Source of the DNA: DATJJW01 sp035491935
GTDB lineage: Bacteria; Pseudomonadota; Alphaproteobacteria; ATCC43930; CGMCC-115725
Direction of reading: 5' to 3'
Length of the DNA stretch: 14,814 nt
Assembly (NCBI GenBank): GCA_035491935.1
Contig: DATJJW010000121.1
Location: forward strand, 1 to 14,814
Shown here: positions 6,276 through 14,814 of the stretch, piece after piece
Layout of the letters: each line of letters starts with the position of its first letter
How positions within the stretch are numbered: the first letter of the stretch is position 1
Notes under the pieces: model-generated
The model's input: only the letters and a program-made list of their open reading frames with translations
Databases searched by the model: none
What the model was told of the DNA's origin: nothing
Translations under genes and position numbers: made by a program

Positions 6276-6383
6276 ATTCTTAATCGTAAATATCGAATCT
6301 TCGATAATTCATTAGATTGAATCACGTGATCTCTCCTTAGAGATCTTGATCATTCTATTTATTTCGTTTCAAGGAAGAATGCC
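6276..6383 (+). promoter_or_regulatory. AT-rich leader of groES with two inverted repeats
   Basis: This 108-base spacer holds TATCGAA/TTCGATA (6291-6297 and 6300-6306) and GATCTCT/AGAGATC (6328-6334 and 6339-6345, loop CCTT). The second overlaps a 10-bp palindrome, ATCACGTGAT (6321-6330). The groES ribosome binding site AAGGAAG is at 6371-6377. The bases TCCTT at 6334-6338, in and beside the loop of the second hairpin, can pair with AAGGA of that site. Neither repeat is followed by a proper U-run, so they look more like leader structure or operators than a terminator. No CIRCE element is present. Confidence 0.5.
6328..6345 (+). repeat. Perfect inverted repeat GATCTCT-CCTT-AGAGATC
   Basis: Seven-base arms are separated by a 4-base loop, 38 bases before the groES ATG. 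The arms would form a stable small hairpin in the mRNA. The loop is complementary to part of the groES Shine-Dalgarno sequence, which is the only hint of function. Confidence 0.6.
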
Positions 6384-6695
6384 ATGACGGTGCGTCCACT
6401 GCATGACCGCGTCCTCGTTCGTCGCGTCGAGGCGGAAACGAAGAGTGCTGGCGGCATCTTCATCCCCGATACCGTACGGGAGAAGCCGACCGAGGGCGAA
6501 GTCGTCGCCATCGGTCCCGGCATGCGTGACGCCACGGGCGAACGCATTCCGCTCGCCGTCAGCCCCGGCGACCGCGTCCTGTTCGGCAAATGGTCCGGCA
6601 CGGAGATCAAGCTCGATGGCGAGGACCTCATGATCATGAAGGAATCCGACATCATGGGCGTGCTCGACCGCTCCACCCCTCAGAATTCCCGATAG
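6384..6695 (+). CDS. groES: Co-chaperonin GroES (Hsp10)
   Basis: This 103-residue protein is slightly longer than the usual 95-97. The heptameric GroES lid closes the GroEL cavity in the cytoplasm. It opens MTVRPLHDRVLVRRVE. The mobile loop spans about 17-32 (ETKSAGGIFIPDT), with the GroEL-contacting hydrophobic tripeptide Ile25-Phe26-Ile27 in place of E. coli Ile-Val-Leu. KPTEGEVVAIGPG (34-46), GDRVLFGKWSGTEIKLDGED (62-81) and MKESDIMGVL (85-94) are near-invariant family segments. After the usual end there is an extra tail, DRSTPQNSR. The start is set by AAGGAAG six bases upstream; an out-of-frame ATG at 6379 is too close to that site. groEL begins 16 bases after the stop, giving a classic groESL operon. 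Confidence 0.97.
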   Translation: MTVRPLHDRVLVRRVEAETKSAGGIFIPDTVREKPTEGEVVAIGPGMRDATGERIPLAVSPGDRVLFGKWSGTEIKLDGEDLMIMKESDIMGVLDRSTPQNSR

Positions 6696-6711
6696 TCGGA
6701 GACCGGATATC

Positions 6712-8322
<1,611 letters not shown>

Positions 8323-8340
8323 CGCCGTTATCTTTACTCA

Positions 8341-8365
8341 CGGCCGGCGCCTCGGCCGCCGGCCG
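8341..8365. terminator. GC-rich hairpin between groEL and iclR
   Basis: CGGCCGGCG (8341-8349) and CGCCGGCCG (8357-8365) are perfect 9-bp arms around a 7-base loop. The hairpin starts 18 bases after the groEL stop and lies 11 bases beyond the stop of the convergent iclR gene, where a shared terminator is expected. Neither side has a real U-run, so it may need Rho or act mainly as an mRNA 3'-end stabiliser. Confidence 0.55.
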
Positions 8366-8376
8366 CAGTGCCTTAT

Positions 8377-9210
8377 CTAGCTCGTTACAGTGCCGCCGCT
8401 GGCGGCCAAGCCACGCGACATGATGTCGGCCGCATCCAAAAGCGGCCGCAGCGCGCGTTGGCGCAGCTCCTCGGGCGTCATCCGGATGCTGGGCGCGGCC
8501 ACGCTCAACCCCGCGATCGGATAGCCATCCTGGTCGCAGACCGGGACGGCAAGCACGGTCAGACCCGTGGAAATCCGGGATGGGCTGAGCGCGTAGCCTT
8601 GGGCGCGGACGGCGGCCAGATGCCCGCCCAAATCCTCCTGCGGCACCAATTCGGTGAATTCATGCTGCTGTGACGGGTATCGGAGCTGGCGGTCCAGTTC
8701 CGCCGCGGGCAGAAAGGCCAGGATTGCCCAGCCCATCATGGTGGCGGCCGCCGGGATCAGGGTGCCGACCCGGATATCGACGCCCAGCCGCGTCAGGCCC
8801 GCGCGCATCCGTTCGACATAAAGCACATCGCTGCCGGCCAGCACGCCGAGGCTCGCGGCCTCGCTGACCTCGCCGACCAGTGTCCGCAGCAATGGCCGGG
8901 CCAACGCCCGGATGTCACGCCGGCCGATGGCGCGGAATCCCAGATCGAGGACCTTCAGCGTCAGCGTGAAGCGCCTGCCATCGACCCGTTCGACATAGCC
9001 CAGTTCGATGAGCGTCTTCAGCATCCGATGCGTGGTGCCGGGATCGAGGTGCGCCGCCGAAGCCAATTCGGACAAGGTGAGATCGGCCTCGGAAGCGGCG
9101 ATCGCCTCCAGCAAGCGGAAGGCCTTGGCCAGCGACTGGACCGAGCTTTTCTTGTCCGCCCCGGTCTTGAGGCCGTCCACGGGCGCGCCTTCCGCGAAAC
9201 CGGCAGACAT
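8377..9210 (-). CDS. IclR-family transcriptional regulator
   Basis: This 277-residue protein is of normal family length with a slightly long, unstructured N-terminus (about 22 residues). The winged helix-turn-helix covers about 24-85: VQSLAKAFRLLEAI, LTLSELASAAHLDPGTTHRM, then LIELGYVERVDGRRFTLTLK. The linker helix leads into the GAF-like effector domain (about 100-265), with ALARPLLRTLVGEVSEAASL and the conserved late segment ISTGLTVLAVPVCDQDGYPIAG. IclR proteins sense small carboxylates or aromatics and control adjacent catabolic genes. This gene is divergent from the MFS-hyuAB operon across 95 bases, so that operon is its probable target and it probably autoregulates. GGGAGGGG lies 4 bases before the ATG. 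The inducer cannot be read from sequence. Confidence 0.93.
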   Translation of the reverse strand: MSAGFAEGAPVDGLKTGADKKSSVQSLAKAFRLLEAIAASEADLTLSELASAAHLDPGTTHRMLKTLIELGYVERVDGRRFTLTLKVLDLGFRAIGRRDIRALARPLLRTLVGEVSEAASLGVLAGSDVLYVERMRAGLTRLGVDIRVGTLIPAAATMMGWAILAFLPAAELDRQLRYPSQQHEFTELVPQEDLGGHLAAVRAQGYALSPSRISTGLTVLAVPVCDQDGYPIAGLSVAAPSIRMTPEELRQRALRPLLDAADIMSRGLAASGGTVTS

Positions 9211-9305
9211 GATTCCCCTCCCTTGACGACGAGCGCCGAAGAGCGCATCGTAACTATACGAAAAAAATTTCGCAATCCGAAAAATGCGAATACAAGGGAG
9301 GAAGC
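9211..9305. promoter_or_regulatory. Divergent iclR/MFS control region with repeated half-sites
   Basis: Half-sites CGAAA (9259-9263), TTTCG (9268-9272) and CGAAA (9278-9282) alternate in orientation, making two overlapping 5-bp inverted repeats. TTCGCA (9269-9274) and TGCGAA (9285-9290) form another with a 10-base spacer. IclR relatives such as PcaU and PobR are known to bind operators with three such repeats. On the minus strand TTCGGA, 17 bases, then TATAGT is a possible iclR promoter that these sites would overlap. AAGGGAGGAA at 9294-9303 is the ribosome binding site of the transporter. Confidence 0.5.
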
Positions 9306-10685
9306 ATGTCTGTGCACGCCGCGGGCCTCACCCATCAGCCGGAAACGCTCATCGCCAGGCTGGAGCGTTTGCCGATCACTGCAACGCTGATCTGGACCCG
9401 CATCGTGGTGGGCACGGCGACCTTCTTCGATGGCTACACGACCCTGGCCATCGCCTTCGCGCTGCCGGTGCTGTCCCGGCAATGGCACCTCACCCCCGCC
9501 GAAATCGGCTGGATCATCTCGTCGGGCTATATCGGCCAGATCTTCGGCGCGCTGATCTGCAGTTGGCTGGCCGAGCGCGTCGGGCGGCTCAAGGTCCTGA
9601 CCGGCACGATCGTCGTCTATACCATCATGAGCCTGCTCTGCATCTTCGCCTGGAGCCCCGCCTCGCTGATGCTGTTCCGCTTCATCCAGGGCCTCGGCAC
9701 GGGCGGCGAAGTGCCGGTCGCCAGCGCCTATATCAACGAATTCGCCTCGGCCCAGAAGCGCGGCCGCTTCTTCCTGCTTTACGAGGTGCTGTTCGTCGTG
9801 GGCTTGGTCTTCGCCTCGCTGCTGGGATACTTCCTGGTGCCGAGGCTGGGCTGGCACGCCATGTTCTATGTCGGGCTGCTGCCGGCGGTGCTGACCCTGC
9901 CGATGCGCTTCTTCCTGCCGGAATCGCCGCGCTGGCTCATCAGCCACGGCCGGCTCGACCAGGCCGAGGCGGTGGTTTCCCGCATGGAGCGGGACTGCGA
10001 GGCGTCCGGCACCATCCTGCCGCCGCCCGCCGCAGCGCCCCAGCGGCATGTCGTCGTGACCAGCGCCTTCTCGGGCTGGGGCGAGCTGTTCAGCCCGCTC
10101 TATCGCGGCCGGACCCTGATGGTCTGGTCGCTGTGGTTCACGGCCTACATCGTGAATAACGGCCTGGTGACCTGGCTGCCGACGCTCTACGTCCGGATAT
10201 TCCATGTGCCGCTGCAGACCTCATTGGGTTACGGCTTCTTCACCAATGGCTTCGGCCTGCTCACCTCGATCGCCTGCGCCTTGCTCATCGACCGGGTCGG
10301 CCGGCGGCGCTGGTACATCTCCGCCTTCTTCATCGGCGTGGTACCGTTGGTCTGCCTGTTCGCGCTCGGCGCCAAATCGCCGGTCGAGGTGCTGGTGCTG
10401 GCCACGCTGACCTACGGCACTATCCAGACGGTGACCTATTCCCTCTACCTCTACACGGCCGAGCTCTACCCGACGCGCATTCGTGCCTTGGGCTCCGGCA
10501 CCGGCAGCGCCTGGCTGCGCATCGGCTCATCGGTCGGACCTCTGGTCGTGGCCCAGGTCATGGGGCTGGGCGGCATCAACTGGGTCTTCATCGTGTTCGC
10601 CGGCATCCTGGCGCTGGGCGGGATGATCTGCGCCGCCTTCGCCATCGAGACGCGCCGGCAGGTTCTCGAAGACCTTTCCCCTTGA
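9306..10685 (+). CDS. MFS transporter (sugar/aromatic-acid porter type)
   Basis: This 459-residue inner-membrane protein has about twelve hydrophobic segments, the normal MFS size. The first helix contains TATFFDGYTTLAIAF (37-51); an Asp-Gly pair here is typical of the aromatic-acid:proton symporter and related porters. The loop 2-3 signature is LAERVGRLK (88-96), with Glu replacing the usual Asp. RFIQGLGTGGEVPVASAYINE (125-145) is the helix-4 region, and FLPESPRWLISHGRLDQAEA (203-222) is the sugar-porter PESPRWL motif before the central cytoplasmic loop. A second-half motif, YTAELYPTRIRALGSGTGSA, sits near helix 10-11. It probably imports the substrate of the downstream HyuAB enzyme by proton symport; the substrate is not known. 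The ATG at 9306 has AAGGGAGG upstream. The stop codon lies inside the first copy of a 14-bp tandem repeat. Confidence 0.92.
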   Translation: MSVHAAGLTHQPETLIARLERLPITATLIWTRIVVGTATFFDGYTTLAIAFALPVLSRQWHLTPAEIGWIISSGYIGQIFGALICSWLAERVGRLKVLTGTIVVYTIMSLLCIFAWSPASLMLFRFIQGLGTGGEVPVASAYINEFASAQKRGRFFLLYEVLFVVGLVFASLLGYFLVPRLGWHAMFYVGLLPAVLTLPMRFFLPESPRWLISHGRLDQAEAVVSRMERDCEASGTILPPPAAAPQRHVVVTSAFSGWGELFSPLYRGRTLMVWSLWFTAYIVNNGLVTWLPTLYVRIFHVPLQTSLGYGFFTNGFGLLTSIACALLIDRVGRRRWYISAFFIGVVPLVCLFALGAKSPVEVLVLATLTYGTIQTVTYSLYLYTAELYPTRIRALGSGTGSAWLRIGSSVGPLVVAQVMGLGGINWVFIVFAGILALGGMICAAFAIETRRQVLEDLSP

Positions 10686-10719
10686 TCTCATCCCCTTGAT
10701 CTCATCCCCTTGATCTCAT
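10678..10719 (+). repeat. Three perfect tandem copies of a 14-bp unit
   Basis: The unit CCCCTTGATCTCAT occurs three times head to tail with no mismatch (10678-10691, 10692-10705, 10706-10719). It covers the TGA stop of the transporter gene and most of the 57-base gap before hyuA. Perfect identity suggests recent slippage. A change in copy number would not alter either protein but would change the distance between the two genes. Confidence 0.95.
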
Positions 10720-10742
10720 CATCGCATCAGGATCACCCCAAC

Positions 10743-12830
10743 ATGCACTCTGACGGGAACCAGCACGCTTCGGGCCGTCTGCGTATCGCGGTCGATATCG
10801 GCGGGACCTTCACCGATCTCGCCGCCTTCGACGAGACGAGCGGCGCCTTGCATTTTGGCAAGTCGCTCTCCACCCATGGCGAGCTCGTACGCGGCATCGA
10901 GGACACGATGCATGGCGCCCGGATCGAGGCCAAGGACGCCTATCTGTTCCTGCATGGCTCGACCATCGCCATCAACACGCTGCTGGAACGCAACGGCGCC
11001 GAGACCGCCCTGCTCATCACCGAAGGCTTCCGCGACATCTATGAGATCGGCCGCGTCAACCGGCCGGACGCCTATAACCTGTTCTTCTCGAAGCATGAGC
11101 CGCTGATCCGGCGGTCGCTGCGCTTCGAGGTGCCGGAACGCCTGCGCGCCGATGGCACGGTGCACAAGGCACTCGACGAGGCGGCGGTGCGCGGCCTGGT
11201 CAAGTCGCTCAAGGACCGCGGCGTCCAGGCGGTGGCCGTACTTCTGCTGCACTCCTATCGCAATGCGGCGCATGAAACCCGGGTCAAGGAGATCGTCGAG
11301 GAGGAGCTGCCCGGCGCCTTCGTCTCCGCCTCGCATGAGTTGTCGCAGGAATACCGCGAGTTCGAGCGCGTCTCGACGGTTGCCGCCAACGCCTATGTCG
11401 GCCCGCGCGTAGCGGCATATCTGGGCGAACTGGAAAGCCATCTGGAGGCGGCCGGCTTCCATGGCAGCTTCTACTGCGTGCAGTCGACTGGTGGGCTGTT
11501 CCCGATCGCCCACGCACGGCGCGATTGCGTGCGCATGCTGGAATCGGGGCCCGCCGCCGGCGTCATCGGTGCCCAGGCGATCTGCGCGCAGATGAATCTC
11601 GGCGAAGCTATCGCCTTCGACATGGGCGGCACCACCGCCAAGGCCGGCGTCATCAGCGGCGGGTTGCCGCTCACGACCGGCAGCGCGCTGATCGGCGGCT
11701 ATGAGAGGGCGCTGCCGATCCAGATCCCGATGATCGACATCTTCGAGGTCGGCACCGGCGGCGGCAGCATCGCCCGCATCGGCGCAGGAGAGTCCTTGCG
11801 CGTCGGACCGCAGAGCGCCGGCTCCATGCCCGGCCCCGCCTGCTATGGCCGCGGCGGCACGGAGCCAACGGTCACCGATGCCAATCTGCTGCTGGGCCGC
11901 CTGGACGAGCATAATTTCCTCGGCGGCGAGATGCCCCTCGACACGGAGGCGGCACACCGGGCCATGGCAAGCGTCGGCGCGCCGCTCGGCCTCGACGAGG
12001 TCAGGATGGCCGATGGCATCCTGCGTATCGCTGTCACGGCGATGTCCAATGCGGTCAAGGCGGTGACGACCGAGCGCGGCCTGGACGCCGGCTCCTTCAC
12101 CATGGTCGTCTATGGCGGCGCCGGTCCGCTCCATGCCTCGGCCATCGCGCGCGAGATCGGCATCCGCCGTATCCTGGTGCCATTCTCCCCCGGCCATTTC
12201 TCGGCCTATGGCATGCTGTTCAGCGATCTGCGCTACGACTATGTCCGCTCCTGCTTCAAGCGGCTGGACGAGGTCTCCTTCGAGGAGCTGGAGGCGATCT
12301 ACGGCGAGATGGAGCAGGAAGGCCGGGCGGCGATCGCGCAATCCGCCGTCAAGCCCAGCGAGATCCACATCGCCCGGGCCGCCGACATGCGCTACGTCGG
12401 CCAGGAGCACGCGGTCGCGGTCGATCTGGATGGCGCCTTCTTCGAGAACCAGGACCGCACCGGCATCAAGTCGCAATTCGACGAGGTCCATGCGGTGCGT
12501 TATGGCACCTCGGCATCGCGGGAGCCGGCCGATCTGGTCTCCTTGCGCGTCACGGTCACAGGGCTCATGCAGAAACCCAGCCCCCGACAGGTGCCGGAGG
12601 GTAGTCCCACCCCGGAAAAGGAAGCGCTGCTGCGCATCAAGGAAGTCTATTTCGGCGAGGCCGGCGGCTTCGTCTCGACGCCGGTCTATGGTCGCCTGCA
12701 TCTGCGCCACGGCAACGAGATCAGCGGCCCGGCGCTCATCGAGGAACATGCCTCGACCACCGTGCTGGCGCCCGGCGACCATCTGGCCGTCGATGCCTTC
12801 GGCAACCTCGTCATCGATATCCGGAGCTGA
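10743..12830 (+). CDS. hyuA: Hydantoinase/oxoprolinase family protein, HyuA-type subunit
   Basis: This 695-residue protein is the ATP-binding half of the N-methylhydantoinase / 5-oxoprolinase / acetone carboxylase superfamily. The actin-like ATPase signature VDIGGTFTDL (17-26) opens the fold. HGSTIAINTLLER (71-83) follows, then SHELSQEYREFER (197-209), ESGPAAGVIGA (267-277), FDMGGTTAK (292-300) and GTGGGSIARI (338-347). Members phosphorylate a cyclic amide or an enolate so that the partner subunit can hydrolyse or carboxylate it. I chose the ATG at 10743, with AGGA 10 bases upstream; a TTG at 10710 in the tandem repeat is also in frame but has no ribosome binding site. hyuB follows after 3 bases. 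Size and partners favour a hydantoinase-like rather than an acetone-carboxylase enzyme; the true substrate is unknown. Confidence 0.92.
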   Translation: MHSDGNQHASGRLRIAVDIGGTFTDLAAFDETSGALHFGKSLSTHGELVRGIEDTMHGARIEAKDAYLFLHGSTIAINTLLERNGAETALLITEGFRDIYEIGRVNRPDAYNLFFSKHEPLIRRSLRFEVPERLRADGTVHKALDEAAVRGLVKSLKDRGVQAVAVLLLHSYRNAAHETRVKEIVEEELPGAFVSASHELSQEYREFERVSTVAANAYVGPRVAAYLGELESHLEAAGFHGSFYCVQSTGGLFPIAHARRDCVRMLESGPAAGVIGAQAICAQMNLGEAIAFDMGGTTAKAGVISGGLPLTTGSALIGGYERALPIQIPMIDIFEVGTGGGSIARIGAGESLRVGPQSAGSMPGPACYGRGGTEPTVTDANLLLGRLDEHNFLGGEMPLDTEAAHRAMASVGAPLGLDEVRMADGILRIAVTAMSNAVKAVTTERGLDAGSFTMVVYGGAGPLHASAIAREIGIRRILVPFSPGHFSAYGMLFSDLRYDYVRSCFKRLDEVSFEELEAIYGEMEQEGRAAIAQSAVKPSEIHIARAADMRYVGQEHAVAVDLDGAFFENQDRTGIKSQFDEVHAVRYGTSASREPADLVSLRVTVTGLMQKPSPRQVPEGSPTPEKEALLRIKEVYFGEAGGFVSTPVYGRLHLRHGNEISGPALIEEHASTTVLAPGDHLAVDAFGNLVIDIRS

Positions 12831-12833
12831 GTC

Positions 12834-14615
12834 ATGACGACCAAGACATCACAGAAAGAACTCGACGCGGTCACCGTCGAAGTGGTCCGCAACGGACTCC
12901 TCGCCATCACCGAGGAGATGAAGACCAATCTGATGCGGACGGCCTACAACCTCATCATCTATGAGGCGCTCGATTTCACCGTCGGCCTGTTCACGGTCAC
13001 GGGCGAGACGATCTCGATCGGTCTGGGCCTGCCCATGTTCATCCGCGGCATGGCCGAGACGGTGAAGGCCAAGCTCAGGCATTTCGGCCTCGACGGCATC
13101 CATCCGGGCGACATCCTGGTCACCAACGATGCCTACACGACCGGCAGCCATCTCAACCACTTCACTTTTACCCAGCCGATCTTCCACGAGGGCGAGATCA
13201 TCGCCTTTTCCTGCTGCATGGCCCATTGGCTGGATGTCGGCGGCACGCTGGGCCAGGTGACGACGGATATCTTCTCCGAAGGCATCCAGATCCCGATCGT
13301 CAAGTACCAGAAGGCCGGGGTGGTCAATCAGGACTTGGTCGACATCATCGCCATGAATGTCCGCCTGCCGGAGCGGGCGCTGGGCGATCTGCGCGCACAG
13401 ATCACGGCAGTGACGACGGGCGAGCGGCGCTTCCGCGAGCTGGTCGGCCGCTACGGCAAGGATGCCGTGCTGGGCTCGGTCGCGAAGATCATGGACCAGT
13501 CGGAAACGATCGCCCGCGCCAACACGCGTAGCATCCCCGACGGCGTCTATGAGGCGGAATCCTACATGGACGATGACGGTGTCGAGATCGGCAAGCGTAT
13601 CCCGATCAAGGTCCGGGTCGAGAAGCGCGGCGACGAGATGACCATCGACCTGTCGGATGTCAGCCGCCAAGTGCGCGGCTTCTATAATTCCGGTTTCACC
13701 ACCGGCATTGCCTGTGCTCAGGTCGCATTCAAATGCCTGACCACGCCGACGGATTACCCGGTCAATGACGGCAGTTTCCGGCCGCTCAAGGTCATCATGC
13801 CGATGGGCAGGGTGATCAGCGCCGAGCGGCCCTTTCCGATGCGCGTCTGGATGACCTTCCCGATGACGGTCATCGACACGATCTTCAAGGCGCTGGCCAA
13901 CGCCATCCCCGATCGGGTCGTGGCCGGCCACCATGCCGATCTGGTGTTCCCCAACATCCATGGCATCTCGCCCCATGACGGCAAGCTGTTCATCGTCGGC
14001 ATCGGGCCCTTGGGCGGCGGCTGGGGTGCCAAGAAATCCGAGGATGGCGTCTCGGCCACCGTGTGCATGAATGACGGCGATACCCACAACAGCCCGACCG
14101 AGCAGCTGGAATCGAAATATCCGGTGCTGGTCGAACGCTATGCGCTGCGCCAGGACAGCGCCGGCGCCGGGCATCACCGCGGTGGCCTCGGTGCCGAGAT
14201 GGTGGTCCAGGCGCTCTCGCCCTTCTCGGTCACCACGCGTATCGACCGCATGCATTGCAAGCCCTGGGGCCTGCATGGCGGCAAGGAGGCGGCCGGCAAC
14301 GGCATCGGCATCCGCCGCAACAGCGAGTGGGAGGCTGAACTCCCCAACGCCAAGATCTTCGGCGTGCGCCTGCGCCGTGGCGATGCCTATCTCATGCAAT
14401 CGGGCGGCGGCGGCGGCTTCGGCGACCCGCTGAACCGCGACCCGGCCCTGGTCGCCCATGATGTACGCGAGGGCTATATCAGCGTCGGAGCCGCGCGCGA
14501 GGATTATGGCGTCGTCGTCAATGAGGAGGGCGTGCTCGACAGCGCCGCCACGGAACGGTTGAGGAAGACCCGCAGCAATGGCGGCGGTGCCGAGTTCGAG
14601 ATTATTGCCGGATAG
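12834..14615 (+). CDS. hyuB: Hydantoinase B/oxoprolinase family protein, HyuB-type subunit
   Basis: This 593-residue protein is the catalytic partner of HyuA. It starts VTVEVVRNGLLAITEEM (13-29), a typical HyuB opening, and contains LDFTVGLF (46-53), HPGDILVTNDAY (90-101), TGSHLNHF (103-110), AHWLDVGG (130-137) and the glycine-rich C-terminal GGGGGFGDPLNRDP element. Superfamily members usually read GGTHLPD and AHHADIGG at the corresponding places, where metal ligands sit. Here His106 is kept, the aspartate three residues later is His109, and the second histidine of the pair is Trp132. At 593 residues it is shorter than acetone carboxylase alpha (about 770), which argues against that activity. 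The ATG lies 3 bases after the hyuA stop with CGGAG upstream, so the two are co-translated, and an unrecognised small gene follows 11 bases after. Confidence 0.92.
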   Translation: MTTKTSQKELDAVTVEVVRNGLLAITEEMKTNLMRTAYNLIIYEALDFTVGLFTVTGETISIGLGLPMFIRGMAETVKAKLRHFGLDGIHPGDILVTNDAYTTGSHLNHFTFTQPIFHEGEIIAFSCCMAHWLDVGGTLGQVTTDIFSEGIQIPIVKYQKAGVVNQDLVDIIAMNVRLPERALGDLRAQITAVTTGERRFRELVGRYGKDAVLGSVAKIMDQSETIARANTRSIPDGVYEAESYMDDDGVEIGKRIPIKVRVEKRGDEMTIDLSDVSRQVRGFYNSGFTTGIACAQVAFKCLTTPTDYPVNDGSFRPLKVIMPMGRVISAERPFPMRVWMTFPMTVIDTIFKALANAIPDRVVAGHHADLVFPNIHGISPHDGKLFIVGIGPLGGGWGAKKSEDGVSATVCMNDGDTHNSPTEQLESKYPVLVERYALRQDSAGAGHHRGGLGAEMVVQALSPFSVTTRIDRMHCKPWGLHGGKEAAGNGIGIRRNSEWEAELPNAKIFGVRLRRGDAYLMQSGGGGGFGDPLNRDPALVAHDVREGYISVGAAREDYGVVVNEEGVLDSAATERLRKTRSNGGGAEFEIIAG

Positions 14616-14626
14616 GGATCGGAAAG

Positions 14627-14814
14627 ATGACCGAGCTGACGGCGTTGCGCCAGGAGGCGCAGCGCCTGGCGGAAACCTGGAATAACGTGGCCGGTATACA
14701 TCTGGCCGCCGGCCAGGGCTGCGCCTGTGCGGTCGGCGGCGTGCTGCTGAGTGCCGCCGATTTCGAGCTCGACATCGTCGAATTCGTGCTTCACGAGGCA
14801 CAGCAGGCCAATGC
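14627..14814 (+). CDS. Unrecognised small protein, N-terminal part (cut by window edge)
   Basis: The first 62 codons are present and the frame stays open to the right edge. The ATG follows the hyuB stop by 11 bases with a modest GGA-containing ribosome binding site, so it belongs to the operon. Visible segments are a helical opening (MTELTALRQEAQRLAETWNN), a short hydrophobic stretch containing a C-x-C pair (GQGCACAVGG, about residues 30-39), and DFELDIVEFVLHEAQQ. I do not recognise the family. It does not resemble what I recall of the acetone carboxylase gamma subunit. The closely spaced cysteines could bind a metal or form a redox pair, but this is guesswork. It may be a third subunit or accessory factor of the HyuAB enzyme. 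Confidence 0.6.
   Translation, partial: MTELTALRQEAQRLAETWNNVAGIHLAAGQGCACAVGGVLLSAADFELDIVEFVLHEAQQAN

Noticed and set aside
6041..6325. 94-residue minus-strand frame in the AT-rich island
   Set aside because: No family resemblance or ribosome binding site; the plus-strand 43-residue ORF has better start context and a familiar N-terminus.
6276..6383. CIRCE operator upstream of groES
   Set aside because: I searched by eye for TTAGCACTC/GAGTGCTAA; the inverted repeats present have different sequences.
9018..10205. 395-residue minus-strand open frame over the transporter and iclR start
   Set aside because: It crosses two real genes and their promoter region; its end simply reads iclR in another frame.
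10719..12782. 687-residue minus-strand open frame over hyuA
   Set aside because: Long antisense frames are common in high-GC codon-biased genes; the plus-strand HyuA motifs are clear and the antisense translation is rich in Arg/Asp/Gly without domains.
12849..14801. 650-residue minus-strand open frame over hyuB
   Set aside because: It is a shadow of the codon bias of hyuB; no recognisable motif and no upstream ribosome binding site of note.
10743..14814. Acetone carboxylase operon
   Set aside because: HyuB is too short for the alpha subunit and the third gene does not resemble the gamma subunit as I recall it.

Overview
The window is high-GC bacterial DNA. Coding density, codon bias and gene content fit an alphaproteobacterium, perhaps Rhodospirillales-like. 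That placement is inference, resting mainly on the GroES sequence and on a small basic protein beginning MAKGQKRSNREAKKPK, a type I recall from alphaproteobacteria. I see no tRNA, rRNA, IS element, CRISPR array or phage gene.

Left edge (1-1253): a minus-strand chaperone pair, a CbpA/DnaJ-like co-chaperone followed by the start of its modulator CbpM (cut by the window edge). It is divergent from a plus-strand iron-type alcohol dehydrogenase (1254-2417).

Middle left (2497-5928): a complete dTDP-L-rhamnose operon in the order rmlC-rmlB-rmlD-rmlA (rfbCBDA). Every stop overlaps the next start by 4 bases, so the genes look translationally coupled. The four enzymes turn glucose-1-phosphate and dTTP into dTDP-L-rhamnose. 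No glycosyltransferase or polymer export gene is present here.

Middle (5929-8322): an AT-rich island of about 450 bp interrupts the GC-rich genes. It holds a perfect AT palindrome, a sigma-32-like heat-shock promoter candidate, a leader with two hairpins, an unlisted 43-residue basic microprotein, and two inverted repeats just before groES. groES and groEL follow. This GroEL keeps its catalytic residues but lacks the usual Gly-Gly-Met tail, so it may be a secondary paralog. A strong GC hairpin separates groEL from the convergent iclR gene.

Right (8377-14814): a catabolic module. An IclR-family regulator (minus strand) is divergent from an MFS transporter, a HyuA-type ATPase subunit, a HyuB-type catalytic subunit and a truncated, unrecognised cysteine-containing small protein. 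The regulator and transporter share a 95-bp control region with repeated CGAAA/TTTCG half-sites. A likely reading is inducible import and ATP-dependent opening (or carboxylation) of a cyclic amide or related compound. A triple 14-bp tandem repeat lies at the transporter-hyuA junction.

The most notable candidate for something little described is the AT-rich island with its microprotein in front of groESL. The hydantoinase-like operon, with its unusual HyuB metal-site motifs and extra small gene, is second.
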